Source of the DNA: Parus major
Lineage: Eukaryota > Chordata > Aves > Passeriformes > Paridae
Length of the DNA stretch: 64,000 bases
Direction: 5' to 3'
Assembly (NCBI RefSeq): GCF_001522545.3
Contig: NC_031770.1
Coordinates: 31,400,865 to 31,464,864, forward strand
The notes under the pieces are model-generated. The model saw nothing but the letters and a program-made list of their open reading frames with translations, had not been told where the DNA came from and did not search any database. This document shows positions 40,026-53,637 of this stretch, piece by piece. Numbering within the stretch: position 1 is the first letter of the stretch; each line of letters begins with the position of its first letter. Position numbers and translations under genes: made by a program.

Positions 40026-43000
40026 TTGGGGATAATGGTGCAGTGTACATAGTGGGGGATCAGCCTGCCTAAGTAGTGAATTATGGAGCTTTCTTCCATG
40101 AAATCTATTTCAGTTGTCAGAACTGGATACATGTTTACCAGGTTGAATGCAAAAAAAATTACTTACAATTTTCCTGCTATCCACACAAAAAAACTATCCC
40201 TTTTTGTGTCCTGTATTTATTCATCAAACCAGATAAAGTTCTTGACTACTCTGAACTGATAAAACTTGGTTTACATCAAGTAAGGATGCAAAAGATTCAC
40301 CATGAGACTTCACCTTTCTCCCAAGCACAAATGCAGACATTCATGGTGTATGTTCACCTTTGCAAATACTCATGTGTTTCACTTGCTGCCACTGCTTCCA
40401 GGTAAATCCAAAATTAATTGGGTTGCTGGTATCTTTAGAAAGTTGTATTGTATATAACTCCAATTTTTCAGTTAATACAGTTTTTTATATATTGATTCCT
40501 GTCTTTGCAGTCCTTTTACCAGGATTTCTTTGCAATGGATTCAAGCAAATATACACATTCTTAATCCAGTCAAGTTGTATTCCAGTAAACTGCATGTTCC
40601 TTTGGCCCTTTCAGCACACTCCTCAGGTGGCTCATCCCTGGCTCTCAGGGATACCCTTTGGCAAATTTTTGCTTACTTTTGTTTAACTGAGGTTGACAAA
40701 GGTAATTTGATTTCCAGGGTCTTTGGCAGTGCTAGTGACAGCAATGGCTTAAATAGAGATACCTTAGCCTGTTCCTGAAACAGAGTTTGTGTGTTGTATT
40801 CAAGGCCATAACACTACCCCAACTTGTGATTAAGTGCTCAGTGAGTTCCATTTCCTTATAAGAACATGTGTAAGAACCCAAGAATGTATGCCACAAGTGA
40901 ACTAAGCATTAATCTGTCAGCAGCTTAAGTGTGTTTGGGAAAGTGCATGGAAATATGTGGTATAGTGACACAGTGTTTGTTCTCTGGGAAGCATTTAAGA
41001 GCAGATGGAACCTGTAAAATAGATTGATTTGTGAAAGTGTGTAGCTGTATCAGATTTGTTTGATGCTTACTTGTTTTAACCCAAATAAACACAGGCCACA
41101 TGTGTTTGCATTTTCTGTAAGGTGCTGGTAGCTATGTGTGGGGAACCCAACATTAGTAAGTGCACAGAAACTCATCAGGAAGGGGCTTCTGTTTAAAAGA
41201 CATGCTTCTCTCCTAAAATAATAAGTAAAAATTAGCTTATAATTGAGGATATATCCTAAGGAACTGAAAAAAAACCCTAAGGATTATACAACAACATAAA
41301 GAATACAATGCTGGAGTCTTGTTACAATTAAATGGAAAATTAAGTCCACAGTAAGCATGTCTTAAAATTCTAGTATAAATCAATAACATCTATAAAAATG
41401 AGGTACTATTGTATCGAAATTACATAAAAATCTGTAATATTTTTTGATTAAATGTTAAGCATCATGCTGATCTGTTGAAGCACACTGTAAAACTCTGCAG
41501 ACAATGGTTATGGTTTCAAGCTGAATTCCATGAGAGTATGTAGGTAAGGAAGACATTACATTTGCATCCTTAAAGGTGACTTTCTGGTCTCTTCCACTGG
41601 CTTATCTGAAGAAATAATAAATCCTACACCAAGATCTGGATGACTCTTACACTGATGCAAAGGTTCACCAATACTTTTAAGAACATTGAGTTGTGTGCCA
41701 CTGCAGCAGCAACAATTTAGTTTTTCTGTTTCAGAATTTAGATGAAGTTGAACCTTGGCATGGAATTTGCAGACAGCCTAAATTGACATTTATCCAATTG
41801 TTTGATACTGAACAAAATCAGTTTAATAAGTGAATCAAAAGATAGTCTAGATTTTCAGGAGCTTGGAATGTTTTTTTCATTTTTTGAAAACAAACATATC
41901 AATGTATCTTCAAAATGAAAAAGAGAATGTGGATTTCTGCCCTCTTGCCTTCTGTGAAGTGCAGAATTTCTGTACCTGTAGCACAGATCTTGTTTCAGCT
42001 GATTGCAAGAAATTTGCCTGGGGTGAACAGAATAAGAAATAATATTAAAAATGTGTCTCTGGAAATATAATTCTACTCTTGTGAATTGTGTGTGCTGCAA
42101 TCTTCGGTTAACTTTAAAACTACATTTTATATGTTCTTCAGGGTACAGTATATAACATTCTATTAAGCTGTTTTGCATATGGTGTTTGTAGGACACATCC
42201 TTAGCATGATTTTGAAAGGCTCAATAAATGTCATACCTCTTCTAACCTAAGGGAATCTTGACTATGCAAAATATGGCAAAATGTGTATAGCTGCACAGAA
42301 AAATGCAGACCCAAACCTTCAGTTGTTCTACAGCAATATTGTGTCATGAATGTTCTTTCTACCCAGAGCACTGGAAAGCAGAATGGCAAGGTCCAGGGAC
42401 ATGCCATAAAAGAAAGGTTGCCATACATTATGGCAGTAAAAGCTTGGTCTTTCAGCAACCACTTAGAAATTAAAGACATTTCAGTGCCAGTGAGGCTTCT
42501 CTGATTGCTTTATCTGTGTGTGTACCTTTGCTTGTTAGTGCTACCTAGCAACTTGCATAAAGACAGAGATGTCAAGCATATGAGGTTCCTACAAGTCAGT
42601 AGAAGATGAGGCCACATAAAGAGTGCCTATAAAGAAAGATGTTGTTTAAGCTCATGTTTGAATCTATTAGTAGACACCGAACTTCCCACATAGCAAAAAA
42701 GCATGTTTTTAATGTCCTGGTGGAGGGGAAAAAGCTCCACATCTTAGCATAAAACAACCACAAGTCACAAGGAGCTTGGTAAATTTAGGTGCTCCTACAA
42801 CTAGTTGAAAGCTGTGATTCTGCTGCTCACCTCAGTGGCACAGCTATAGGCAGAAGCTAAACCCTTGTCACCCTTATCGAGGAAATGCATAAAGTACAAA
42901 GGACATGAAAGAGGCATAAATAGCAGCCAATATATTTCTTTATTCTGAGGCCCATAGTTCTCTTAGATACAATGTCATCAGGGCTCAACATCTGCATTTA

Positions 43001-46000
43001 ACACACATAGTGCTCTGTGATATTGCATATCAATGAATGCTTTAGATTAACAGAATTTACGCAGTATCTGTGAAAACATTTGCTTTCTTGCCTACTTTTA
43101 GTGCTATGGAATTGTGGGTTTGGTATGTTTTAATTATGTTTGTTTTATTTTTAATGTATGAAGAAAAAAATACCATGGTAAAAATGGGTAAAAATTTTAA
43201 AACCAAGGAAAATCTTGAATTGTGTCTGTCATTTCAGTGTCACTTGAAGATCACATGGAAGAAAAAGCCATTGCATACACAGCAGCTCTTTTTACACTGC
43301 CTGGACAAGGTTGAGAGGTGTTGTTGAGTCTGCATTCTTTCATATATCAAAGTCAACACAGCACAGCTTTGGCTAATGTTTTTGGAAAAAGTTCAAGGCC
43401 ATCAGGTGGAATACTTGGCATTGTTGTAGTTATTGGCAAAGTTCTCTTGGCTTCCTTAAGGCTTGAGTTTCATCTCTTGTGCTGGTTCTAGATCAGTCAG
43501 CTGTAGATGGCTTAGGGATGGCTCATAGGGAAACGTCGCCAGTATTTTCAGAGCTGTCAAGTCTCACATGCCAGGTAGGAAACTTGCTTTTCTGACCTCT
43601 CCTTTGTACTCCCCACCCCTGGCAGAGTGGCTGTTGCTTGTCTTCTCTGTATCTGTTACATATGACTAAAAGGATCCCTGGGAAAAGTCAAAAAGCTGGA
43701 ATAATTTATCTGAGGATAATTGGTCATCCCGGAGCAATGATGCAGCGTGTTCTCCTCTCTTGTGCCTGAAAGTACAGTCACGTGCTCATGCAATTGTCAT
43801 CTTATGCATGAATCTCGTGTGTGTGGTTCCTGTAGTATGTTATTCTTCCTTAGATCTCTATGGGAAGGTGTACTTTCATAATATTCAAGACCTGGCTCCT
43901 TTCAAATACATAATTTTTGAATTAGCTAACTTTTCTGTAAGTGAGCTACACTTATGGCTTTTGATCACTTCAGGAGTTTTTGTTACAATATGTTGACAGA
44001 TGTTTCTATTCCTCCCTGAGTTCAATGAATCTGCTCTTTAATTTTAGCATAGCCATGTTTTGCTTATTTTTTTTTACTTTATTCTCAGTAGTTGAAGATA
44101 CCTTCTTTTCACAGCCTGATGGAGATAACAGACTATTTTATCATCCAACCCAGAAAAGCTGTTACTTGGAAGGCAGAGAAAATTTTGTGAGCCTTATAAC
44201 ACTCTTCACTGTGTAATGCACCTTCTTATCCTAAGCAAAAGGATTTTGGATAATGGGGAAAAAAGAACCCTACATTATTATGCTTTCATTTTTTAGTTAT
44301 GAACCTGTAACTGAACATCAGAGACAAAATATAATGAATGAATTCATGGAAATAAAAATTGAATTTATAAATGAAAATTTTGAAGCTGTCCAACTACAAT
44401 GCTTTCCTTTTGAAAAGCACACTGTACAGTGTAATAGTTTGTCACAAACTGTGACAGTCTGGTCAATAAGCTGGTATTTGTGTACTTAACATTTCTCAGG
44501 AACTTTTTTTTACATAGGGATTATATTGGGCCAGAAGCATCCTAAGATTGTGTATCCATTGGTGTGAAGATGCATGCTTGCATGACTGCCACCTTCTTCT
44601 TTACTCTTTCACAGCTCTTGGGTTTCAATGACTTCAGTACAGTGACTTTATTTAGAAATATTTTTTAAAAGCAGACAAAGAGGTTGTTGGATCAGAGGGA
44701 CCAGAGGTAATGATAATATTTAACCTGGAGTATTAGAAAAATGAAGCAGCCATTTGTGGCTGCTTCAAAAATGAGCAGCAGTATGTCCTTAGTAAGAATA
44801 AATCCAGCCTCTGTCTGATGTGCTGCTAATATGCTGTTCGTAGAAGTGTTGTGGATGTCTCATCACAGTCTGAAGGATTGAGCCCTGATTTCTGTACTGC
44901 TTTGTTTTTAATAGCTGCCATCATTGCTCCTTCTCTAGTGTGAAAATATCTCCAGTTTTGTACATTGTCTGCCTTGTGTCACTGTGTGTTACCCTGTTAT
45001 ATCCCCAATGCCAAATTCTGTGTGCCCTTTGTCCAAGCTATCACTGACCTTTAAGTTTCTGCTGATAAAAATCATACCAGTTCAGAGTAAAGTGATACTT
45101 TGTGAGATATATCCAGCTTTCTGTGTCTAATAAGAATACTACATTATATAAGGAAAAAAAATTAAGTAGGCATACTTTTAAGTATGTTGTCTGGTTTATT
45201 CTCCTCCTGAAGACAGCTTGCTAACAACAGTCACTCAGGAGATCTGTTTTTCTTCTTTCTTCTTTAAATGTTTGCCTTTTGTAAGCCACAGATTTTCCTG
45301 AAGTGCTATCCATAAATGTACAAGCATACAGAAAAGTTGGCTGCAGACATGTGCAATGAACATATTGGAAATTTGCATTTTGTGGACTCCTCAAATCACA
45401 GGATTTCAGAGACGAACTCAGTATGCTCCTTATGGCCTTTCACTGCTTGTTGATGCACAGGTACTTTACAATACCTGTGATCAACACTTGGGTAGCTTCT
45501 GCCTGTAAAAAGCACCAGGCATGTTATTTCTAGAAGAAAAAATACCCCCATGCCAGTGCTCAGCCACTAAGTTGTTCACTGCTCTCCCGAGCTAAGGGAG
45601 CTGTTTTTCCATTAGATTTTTGCCTCTGACTGACTGATTTTTTATGCTGGTTCACTGAATGATAGCTACAGTGCAATGTTCATGCAGTGCCTGTTACACA
45701 TCAGAGAATTTACTGGAACTCTCTAGAATTTTAGATCGGCATAATGAAATTTATAGTGCAGAAACCAGAGTTTCCCAGGAGCAGAGAATTTATAACGTTT
45801 CTCCTGCGTGCATTCCATCATATCTATCTCAAGACAAAGCTCACACTGTGTTCTTTACCTTGGGGAATGCAGTACTGGTCTCTTTATCTTCTGTTATCTT
45901 GGTATTTTAGATTACCAGAACGTCTTTGAGATTTCTACTTCAGTGCCAAATTTAACTAAAATTGACCAATGGATTCAGAAATTACTGGAGAAGAAAAGGC

Positions 46001-49000
46001 AGACAGATGATGGCCCTATAAATCTTGTTATCAGGCTGAAAAAGGGATTTTTTTCCCTTAGCTGTCACAGGAGATAAAGCCAGCAGGTCAGGGAAGGACA
46101 GGCTAACAGTAAGATAGAGTGTGACCAGGACATCAGTTCATTCCAGCCTTAGACAGTCTGAGTCTCTATGCATGGGTGACAGGTCACCAACTCCTACATG
46201 ATCGAGGCATTATCCAGGAACTGTGAGAGGGAGGAGTTCTGATGAGGGGTTTGTTGAAATCTAACAAACCAGTTTCATGGACAGGAAATACCTTCCAGGT
46301 GTGAAGGGCAGCTTGAGCTGCATCAGAGAAAAACTGAAAGTTTAAACTTGGTTGGGGGTTTTCCCTATTAGTGAGACTGAGCAATGACAACTGGACATCT
46401 CAGTTTGTTAGGTACCCTAGCACTGAATAGGTAGCTTTAGCTAATCAGTTTCTTGACTGCAGTGGAGCATCAACTTCTTTTTTCAAAGGCAATTTTGGCA
46501 CCTGCCAAATCTCTGAGTTGCTCTCTTTTCCGTATGGCATTGGTCTCACATAACAGCAAACACCGTCTTCCTACTTCCCCACATTCCTGCCCATCTCAGG
46601 ACACCTTCCCAGCTGTAGGCTTCTATTTTCTTTTCCAAATCCCATCCTTTTTCTCTTAGAAGACAAGCTACAAATGACAAGCAGCAGCACAGGATTTTCC
46701 TGCCTGCATGTGTTTGCCCACAAATACTATCACCACTTTCACTACCCAGATTGTGTCTTGCTCTAGATAATACTCACCTCTCCTTTGGATGCTTTCCCAA
46801 CATTTAAAATTGAGATTTAAATCAAGGGGACACCCTTGCATAACCCAAAGCAATCCTCAAGGGACCCTATCCTGGGAATTGCTATATTAGGATAAACCAC
46901 CATCTTCCATTTTGTGGTTCCCAGTAATGATTTTTCAGGAGCTGAGTGTGACATTCCTGCACAAAATGATTCAACTCAGCCGGAGGTCACTGGCCTCCAA
47001 CAGTGTTACTAAAATTGGGCCTGAAGAGAGAAAATTATTAACAGAGCTAAGAAAGGAATGAATAACAACAAATTTATTTCCCAAAATTACTTCCTCCTTT
47101 GCCTTCAGAACAGCTATGAGCATATGTGCAGCTTTTTCAGATTTATTTTTAGTAGAGTTCTTTAAATGAGTGTGTTTTAGAATATTTTAGAATATTTTAC
47201 TATGTGTCTGTATTGTGAACCTTTAAAACTCAAAGCTCAATTTTTATCCCTCAGGTAAAAATGCTCACTACCATACTAGCTGAGCATTGAGGCACTTCCA
47301 GACAAATGCTGGTGCTAATAAATGGAGATAATTCTTTCTTAAGTTTCTGCACAAGCACAAAGTCATCTTGGAATCCTTACTAATGGCTTTAATTATAAAA
47401 ACCAAGCTTTAACTTTACTAATTCACACATATGACTGGAATATGCATGCTATGAATATTTATTGTAGTGGAATTCAAGTTGTCATTGACTGTGAAACAAA
47501 ATCAAGGACCTGATAAATTTCGTTAAAATGCAGACAATTATGTTCTACTTCATTGCAAAGCACAGGATATTTTGTGCTGCTTCTAGCACTCTTCTGAAAT
47601 GAGGAGAAAAAAAAAGAAGCAACATATACATTTCCAGATGCTGTTTATATGGTCAAATGCTTAAAATATTTGCAAAGGGTTCTTTTTAACTATATATAGA
47701 TGATTTTTTTTTAACCATATGGTCTAACTTGCTGTATGGTCTAGTTTACAGATACAGTTTACCCCTCTTCTGTGTTCTCAGCCCTGTTACTTCACACTTT
47801 CTGAGTGTTTCCTGACTTCCCAGATGTAAGCAAAATATTCCACCTAAGCCATTCATTCTGAAACAAAAAAAAGAAAGGAAAGGTGTAATGTGGTGTGTTT
47901 GTGCTGGATCTGGTGGTACCACAAGCAACAGAGATTAAAGTAGCAATCCAGATGTTCAAAATCCCTTAGCTAACTTCTTGGTGAGATCAGGACAGTAAGC
48001 AAGTTTTCTGCTGAGGGAGAAAAACCTGGTGTTAGAGATGACAAAGTAGATTCAGTGGCTGCACATGCTGACATGCAGGATTGTTGACTCAGGTATATTT
48101 TCTTACCCTGTCTGCCCAAGAAGACAGAAGTGGACATGTGCAAGTGAATTCATGACCCCATGGAGGAGAGCTGACAATGGCCACTGTCTCAGTAAAAAAG
48201 GCAGGGGGCCATAGTAAATGTTCCAGGAAAGACCATATTGCATTTTTGTTCTGGGGTTTAAAGTGAATGTTTGGTGTTAGAGGCAAGTATGGGTCTTCTA
48301 GAATCCCTGAGTTTGGGTTCTTCTTTTTCTCTTTGTCTTGGTACCTCAGACATGAACGCATTTTGGATCATGTTCTTTTCCAATTTTTTTTTATACTCCT
48401 CACTGCTTCTTTGACTCTGAACTATTTATCTTCATTTTTTGGCTCCTCTCCCTGTTCCTTGGTACAGTGAATGGGGGGTGTATTTCTGTTATTTCTTCTC
48501 CTTTATCCCCATTTCCTCAACATCTTCAGAGTACAGATATGTGTCATCACTGATGGCCTCTCTTCTTACTACAAGATAGAAAACCAGTCCTCCTTCCAGT
48601 AGCCCCTGTGGGAAAAGGATGGAGACCCTAGAACTTAACTTCTCCTTTGTCCAATAAAAAGGTTGCCCCTCACATACAAAGTCCTCCCTCCATAAACTGT
48701 CATTCCTCAGGTGTCAGAGGGTCTTTTTCATCTTCCAAGCATGGCAAGGGGAACTATGTCCCATGCTCAGGCAATGCCGGCAAGAGAAAAATAATCAGCT
48801 CACTAGAGTTTTGATGCTCTATTCCGAATGGACAGATGAGCACCTTGGCACCTTGTTACAGGGAAATAAAACTGTGTGGGCATCCTCCAAATGTCATTAA
48901 TTTCTATGGGGTTTGAAAGTGGTTGTCAGAAGGTAGACTTTCACTGTAGCCCAAGCATTCTCTACACAAAGTGTCTGCAGACTGTCATAACTAGAAGAGC

Positions 49001-49138
49001 TGTTTCAAGAAGGACCTTTTTTTTGAGAGTAGTCTTACCTTTGTTACCCATCACAGCATTACCTTTCCTAGGTTTATCTGCTGTCTTGAAAAAAAGAACA
49101 AAAAAAAAAACTATTAAAAAAAAAGCTGTGTAGAAAGG

Positions 49139-49181
49139 TATACATACTATATATGTATGTATATATAGTATACATACTATA
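49139..49181. repeat. TATACATACTATA direct repeat with internal AT palindrome
   Basis: The 13-mer tatacatactata occurs at 49139-49151 and again at 49169-49181. Between and overlapping them, atactatatat and atatatagtat form an inverted repeat. It is probably a TA-rich simple sequence that has folded and slipped. No gene association is seen. Confidence 0.7.
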
Positions 49182-49539
49182 GCTACTTAAATCTGTCAAT
49201 TTAATTTTTTACTTATACTGAGATTCCTCTGGATTCTATATAACTTTATCTTTTACTTACATTTAAAAGGACCAGCAGCTCCCATGGAACTGTAGTCTCT
49301 GGTTCTCATTTATGTTACTGGGCAAACTCACCACGTGGATGGTGCAACAAATGCTCCCCCAGTGCTGCTGTTTTGCTGCAGTTGTGTGGTTGATGGAGGG
49401 TTAAATGCATTCCCTTGCAGTACGTGCTTTCTTATGAGTTTTCAGAGGTTTTTTTATAGAGCTATTTTCTTTTCACCCCTTTCATCTATTTGTTGTGGAT
49501 GCCCGCATGACCTCCTGAAAATACAAACACACTCTTTTA

Positions 49540-49716
49540 TTTGCAGAGCCTATTATCAGCCTTGTCTTTAGCCTCATGATAAAGGTCAAGTAGATTAGTT
49601 AGGGAGGCTCTTGCCTTTCTAAATCCACATTGGTTATCTCCTTTTAGATAATTACTATCCATGTATTTCTCTAATGTGCCCCAGGGTATAGTTTCCATTC
49701 CTTGAATACTGCAAGG
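49540..49716 (-). mobile_element. LINE (CR1/Jockey-type) reverse transcriptase remnant
   Basis: On the minus strand 59 codons are open, starting just after a stop at 49717-49719 and ending at the stop at 49537-49539. The translation reads PCSIQGMETIPWGTLEKYMD, then SNYLKGDNQCGFRKARASLT, then NLLDLYHEAKDKADNRLCK. This fits the N-terminal part of non-LTR reverse transcriptases of the CR1 type, where a loop ending in PGK-METILL is followed by a helix, then Q-x-GFRKGRS-LTNLL-FY. The glutamine-glycine-phenylalanine-arginine-lysine signature is intact. The catalytic FADD region is not seen downstream, so it is a dead internal fragment, antisense to SMYD3. No 3' end of the element is attached. Confidence 0.8.
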
Positions 49717-50596
49717 TTAAATTCATCTACTTTTGACACATTTTGCTGGGTTTCAGCTCTGCTAACTGGTTTAATACCAGTGCTTTTGTTGATTAGTCAT
49801 CCTGGACAGTGGAAATGGAGCAAATGTTCCAGAAGTATATTATTTTCCAACACAAATTCTCTAAGAAATGCTCATGTTCTAAGAAACACCAGCTAATGTT
49901 TCTGACTTTTCATGTAACAATTTTTCAGCTATCCATGTTCTAACCTCTTCCTTCAATGCTGTATTGCTTATGCAAATTCATGCTGTCCATGGAAAACCTG
50001 TGGGAATAAAGGAACACAGCAGTAAGAAAGCGATGAGTAATATTAACCTCTCTGAAACCTCTAGTCAGGTTTTTAAATGCCACTGAAACATCAAGGCTTT
50101 CCAGGTGCATTTTTTAAAGAATATTATTCTGATATTAAAAAACGTATATTTCACAGTTGTCAGAAAAAAAAATTATAACAGATTTCTTTTATTTTGTACT
50201 TTTTCATCAGGATAATAGTTCCAACAGAAACTAGAGGTTTTTAAACATATATATGCAAGATGTCACTCAGAATTACTTATTTCCAGTGAATATTCCTTAT
50301 TTAAGAATTATCAATTTGGATAACTCTGTTTTAGTAAGTGCTTTGTCCATAGTTAGCATGTGCTGTTTTCCTGGGTTTCCTACTGCTCTTCATCTAAACA
50401 GGATGTTTAAAAGGCTGCATAGTATAATGTAGAATAAGGAATGTGGAGAAAAAATGTCAAGATCTTTTCCTCTGAAAGGATCCTTTCAAGATCTTTAGTC
50501 TGAAATGTGCTAATCAAAATACCTGGTTCTGCCTCATCTAGACTTCCAGTATAATGTTATTTCCTGATGTGACAACAAAGTGAGAGCATTTTGATA

Positions 50597-50650
50597 TTTC
50601 AGTTTTGACAGTACTGTATCTTTATTTCAGTTTTGACGGTACTGTATCTA
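50597..50650. repeat. 28-bp tandem duplication
   Basis: The unit beginning tttcagttttgacagtactg is repeated immediately with a period of 28 bases, with one substitution (acagt versus acggt). There are about 1.9 copies. It is a recent local duplication. Confidence 0.9.
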
Positions 50651-50754
50651 GAGAGGCCACACCTTTTATTGTGAGATGTATCTTTCCAGCAAAGCAGCAG
50701 TAAGGATTTATCATAGTGAGCAGCACAGGTTCTTCCAATAATTTGTATCACTAT

Positions 50755-50809
50755 TTAATTAATTAATTAACTAAATAATTAATATCATCGTCATCATCAT
50801 CATCATCAC
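50755..50809. repeat. (TTAA)n plus (ATC)n compound simple repeat
   Basis: A TTAA/AATT tetranucleotide run (50755-50784) passes directly into an ATC trinucleotide run (50785-50809). It is an ordinary microsatellite. Confidence 0.85.
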
Positions 50810-53164
50810 ATTGCTATGCCTGATGCCCATTTACCAAAGATAAAATTTCCTCATTCCCAGAGGTATATTTACATTTCTAATGTTCATATGTAGCTAATCC
50901 ATATGTCCTGTTATCAAGTGTGTTATCATGGTAAGGAGCACAGAGCTTTGCACATACATTTTGCTTCCATCCTCTTTCTAAGAGCATAGGTAGACAAAAA
51001 AATTTCTCCCTATCACACACTTCCTATTCTTGCTATTTCCTCAGTGCTATGTACTAAATATAACTATATATTCAATTAAATAATTTATCCACTCCTTGAT
51101 ACTTAGGAAGCTCTCCTGTGCTGGAGGTCATCATGAACAAAAGCTATTGAGACCAAAATGAAGATATTTAGTCTGGTTTGCCCTTTTCCCCATACCTATA
51201 AACAGAATTTTTTTTTAATGCAGGGTGGTTTTCAGTTATGAGAAGATTTAAGTATTACAGAGACTTTGCCAATATAATGTAAAATTTTCTGCTGTTCAGA
51301 TGACACTGTATGTATGTGGTGTGTGGTATAAAACCTAGCCTAGACTGCACTGTAGGCAGCTTAATATTTTTATTAGCTCTATACCCATTTAATAAAATTC
51401 TTCAAAATGCTGAAATGTTTTTATTCATAAGGGTTTTTCTTATATATGCAATATGCTTTGCTGTTCCTGAATGGTTACAACATCTCTGGAGAAGAAAATG
51501 AGGAAAATATTGCAAAATACAGATTTTTTTTCAAATGCTAGAGTGCTGACCTTGTAAAATGAAGACACAACCTTGAGTCAGACAGCCAAGAGCTTTTTAG
51601 CAGTTTAATGTAGCAGAACTCGACCAAAGGGGCAAATTTTTGCATTACTTTGCTATTGATGTGAATGCTGCAGCTGCGTTTGCGTATCCATATTCATTAT
51701 TGCTAGTGTTCCTCCTGGATTATGACTGATCCAAAAGACTCTGAATCTTCATTTTTAGGTTTTTTTCTATTCTTTTTTTTTACTTTGGTGGAAATAGACA
51801 GGAAGAATACTCAACACATCCATTACTTCTTTCCACAATTTGCTGGAAATGGCAGAAGATAATAAAAAATGAAGGCAAACATATCTCATGGTATTCAACT
51901 GACTGCTAATTAAAGTGCCATTAAATTTTTCATGGTAGATTGTGTTTGTTTTCCAAAGAAATGATAAACTGTGGCCCTTTGAGAATTATGCTGTTAGTCT
52001 CTAGACATTTACTGCATGTAGTAAATGTGACTGTTGATGAAGTTTGCACATCCAGCGTACTTACATGAGGAGGTTTATAGTGTAGGTGGCTTTTCTCTTT
52101 GGAAGCGTGTTGCTCCTATAGAAATGCACCATACTGAAGCTTGACATATTAATCAAAGATTAGTAAATGAAAAGCAAAATCAATCATTATGTATCTTCAT
52201 TCCAATTTGAAGAATCAAAGTGTGACACAATTTATGCCACAGCTAGGAGTCATATCCAACATGAGAGAAACCTGAGCTCATAAAATGATCTTGAATTATT
52301 AATGCTGAGGAATATTCAGCAAAGGGAGTTGAATATTCTGAATTTCCTTCTCAAGGAGTCCTTGACTGTGCACTACATATACTTGGAAACTGGGAAGATA
52401 AAGCTTCCTGCCCTGGCATCTAGAGTTAGATCCCTGTGAGCTGTCAGCATGAATACACTGGTGGGATAAATCCTACACTTGCTGTCATGTAAGAGTCTTT
52501 TGAAGTCATGTTCAAGTATAGTTATTGATCTGATTATTTGTTAACTCTTTAGAATCAACTGCAAGAAGCTCTGGAAAGGAGTAGGACACACGATTAAAGG
52601 GTGGGAAAAGGTAAAAATTCTGCTTTCTTCAGGTACAGCAGAATATGTTGTTTCTCAAGAGAGTTTTAAACGAGGCAGTGATAATATTTTGGCAATTTGA
52701 CATGAAGTGAAAAATCAGGAAATCCAGAGATAAATGCCTGGAAATGAAATTGGAAAAAATAAAAAGTTTTATCAATTATGGTATTGTTGATAGATCAGAT
52801 AGGACTTTAAAGGAGAAATTCCAACAGAATGCAAAGCCTGAATTTTGTGTGCTTTCAGAGCAAATTTCACATATGAAGCATCTGACTTTTCTGCAGGAAT
52901 TATGAATACAATTATTCCAGTAGTTTTTCCTCTATTTCATCATTTAGGATGGATCCAAGTAGTTGAATACTTGTCAAAATGTTTCATGTCTCAAATAAAA
53001 ATGCTAAAATTCTGTAAGTAAGTAGAGATTCCAGATTTCAGGATTCTGCCTTGGAAATTATGACTAATGCAGAAATGTAAAGGAATGGAGAGACATGTCA
53101 TTACTAAGAATCCATGAATCCTAAATAATTGCTTATCAGGGATGAAATTCCAAGTCCACATATA

Positions 53165-53218
53165 ATGAAATTTAATCACGCATCTTATGTGAACGTAAGA
53201 TGCATGATTAAATTCCAT
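53165..53218. repeat. Near-perfect 25-bp palindrome with 4-base loop
   Basis: The arm at 53165-53189 is the reverse complement of 53194-53218 except for three positions, with the loop TGAA between them. Core arms are ttaatcacgcatcttatg and cgtaagatgcatgattaa. Two of the three mismatches become G:U pairs in a minus-strand transcript, one in a plus-strand transcript. It could be a tiny inverted-repeat element, the product of a template-switch event, or a hairpin RNA. The loop is shorter than in usual microRNA precursors. Confidence 0.85.
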
Positions 53219-53600
53219 TTAATAATTTCTTCACTTAGTGCATTTGTTAAAGCATTTGTTCATTTATGTGAACAAAACAAGTAATCGATGGCTTGTGGAT
53301 CTTGTGAGCTTAGTGCAGTATTCCTTGTTCCCTGCATTTCCTGACAGAGAAATTAATTTTATGGACTACAGCTAAAAGCTCTTCCTTTAGAAGAGCAAGA
53401 CAGAGAAACAATCTTTTTCTTCAGAGAGTACCATCCATCTTCCTCTTAAGGGCAGCTTAAATGAGAAAATTTAGTACTGTGGCCACTGTTTCTTGCACTT
53501 GCTTTGTGCTTGTAACCACTTTGTTTTGCTGTGAGAAAGGGAAGAGACAAATACAATTGAGGGGACAATGTCTGCAGATTTAGATTTTGATTGGCTAACA

Positions 53601-53637
53601 ACCTCCTTAATGTTCAGATTACCTCCTTAATGTTCAG
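53601..53637. repeat. 20-bp exact tandem duplication
   Basis: The unit acctccttaatgttcagatt is followed at once by acctccttaatgttcag, identical over 17 bases. It looks like a recent replication slippage or microduplication. Confidence 0.9.
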
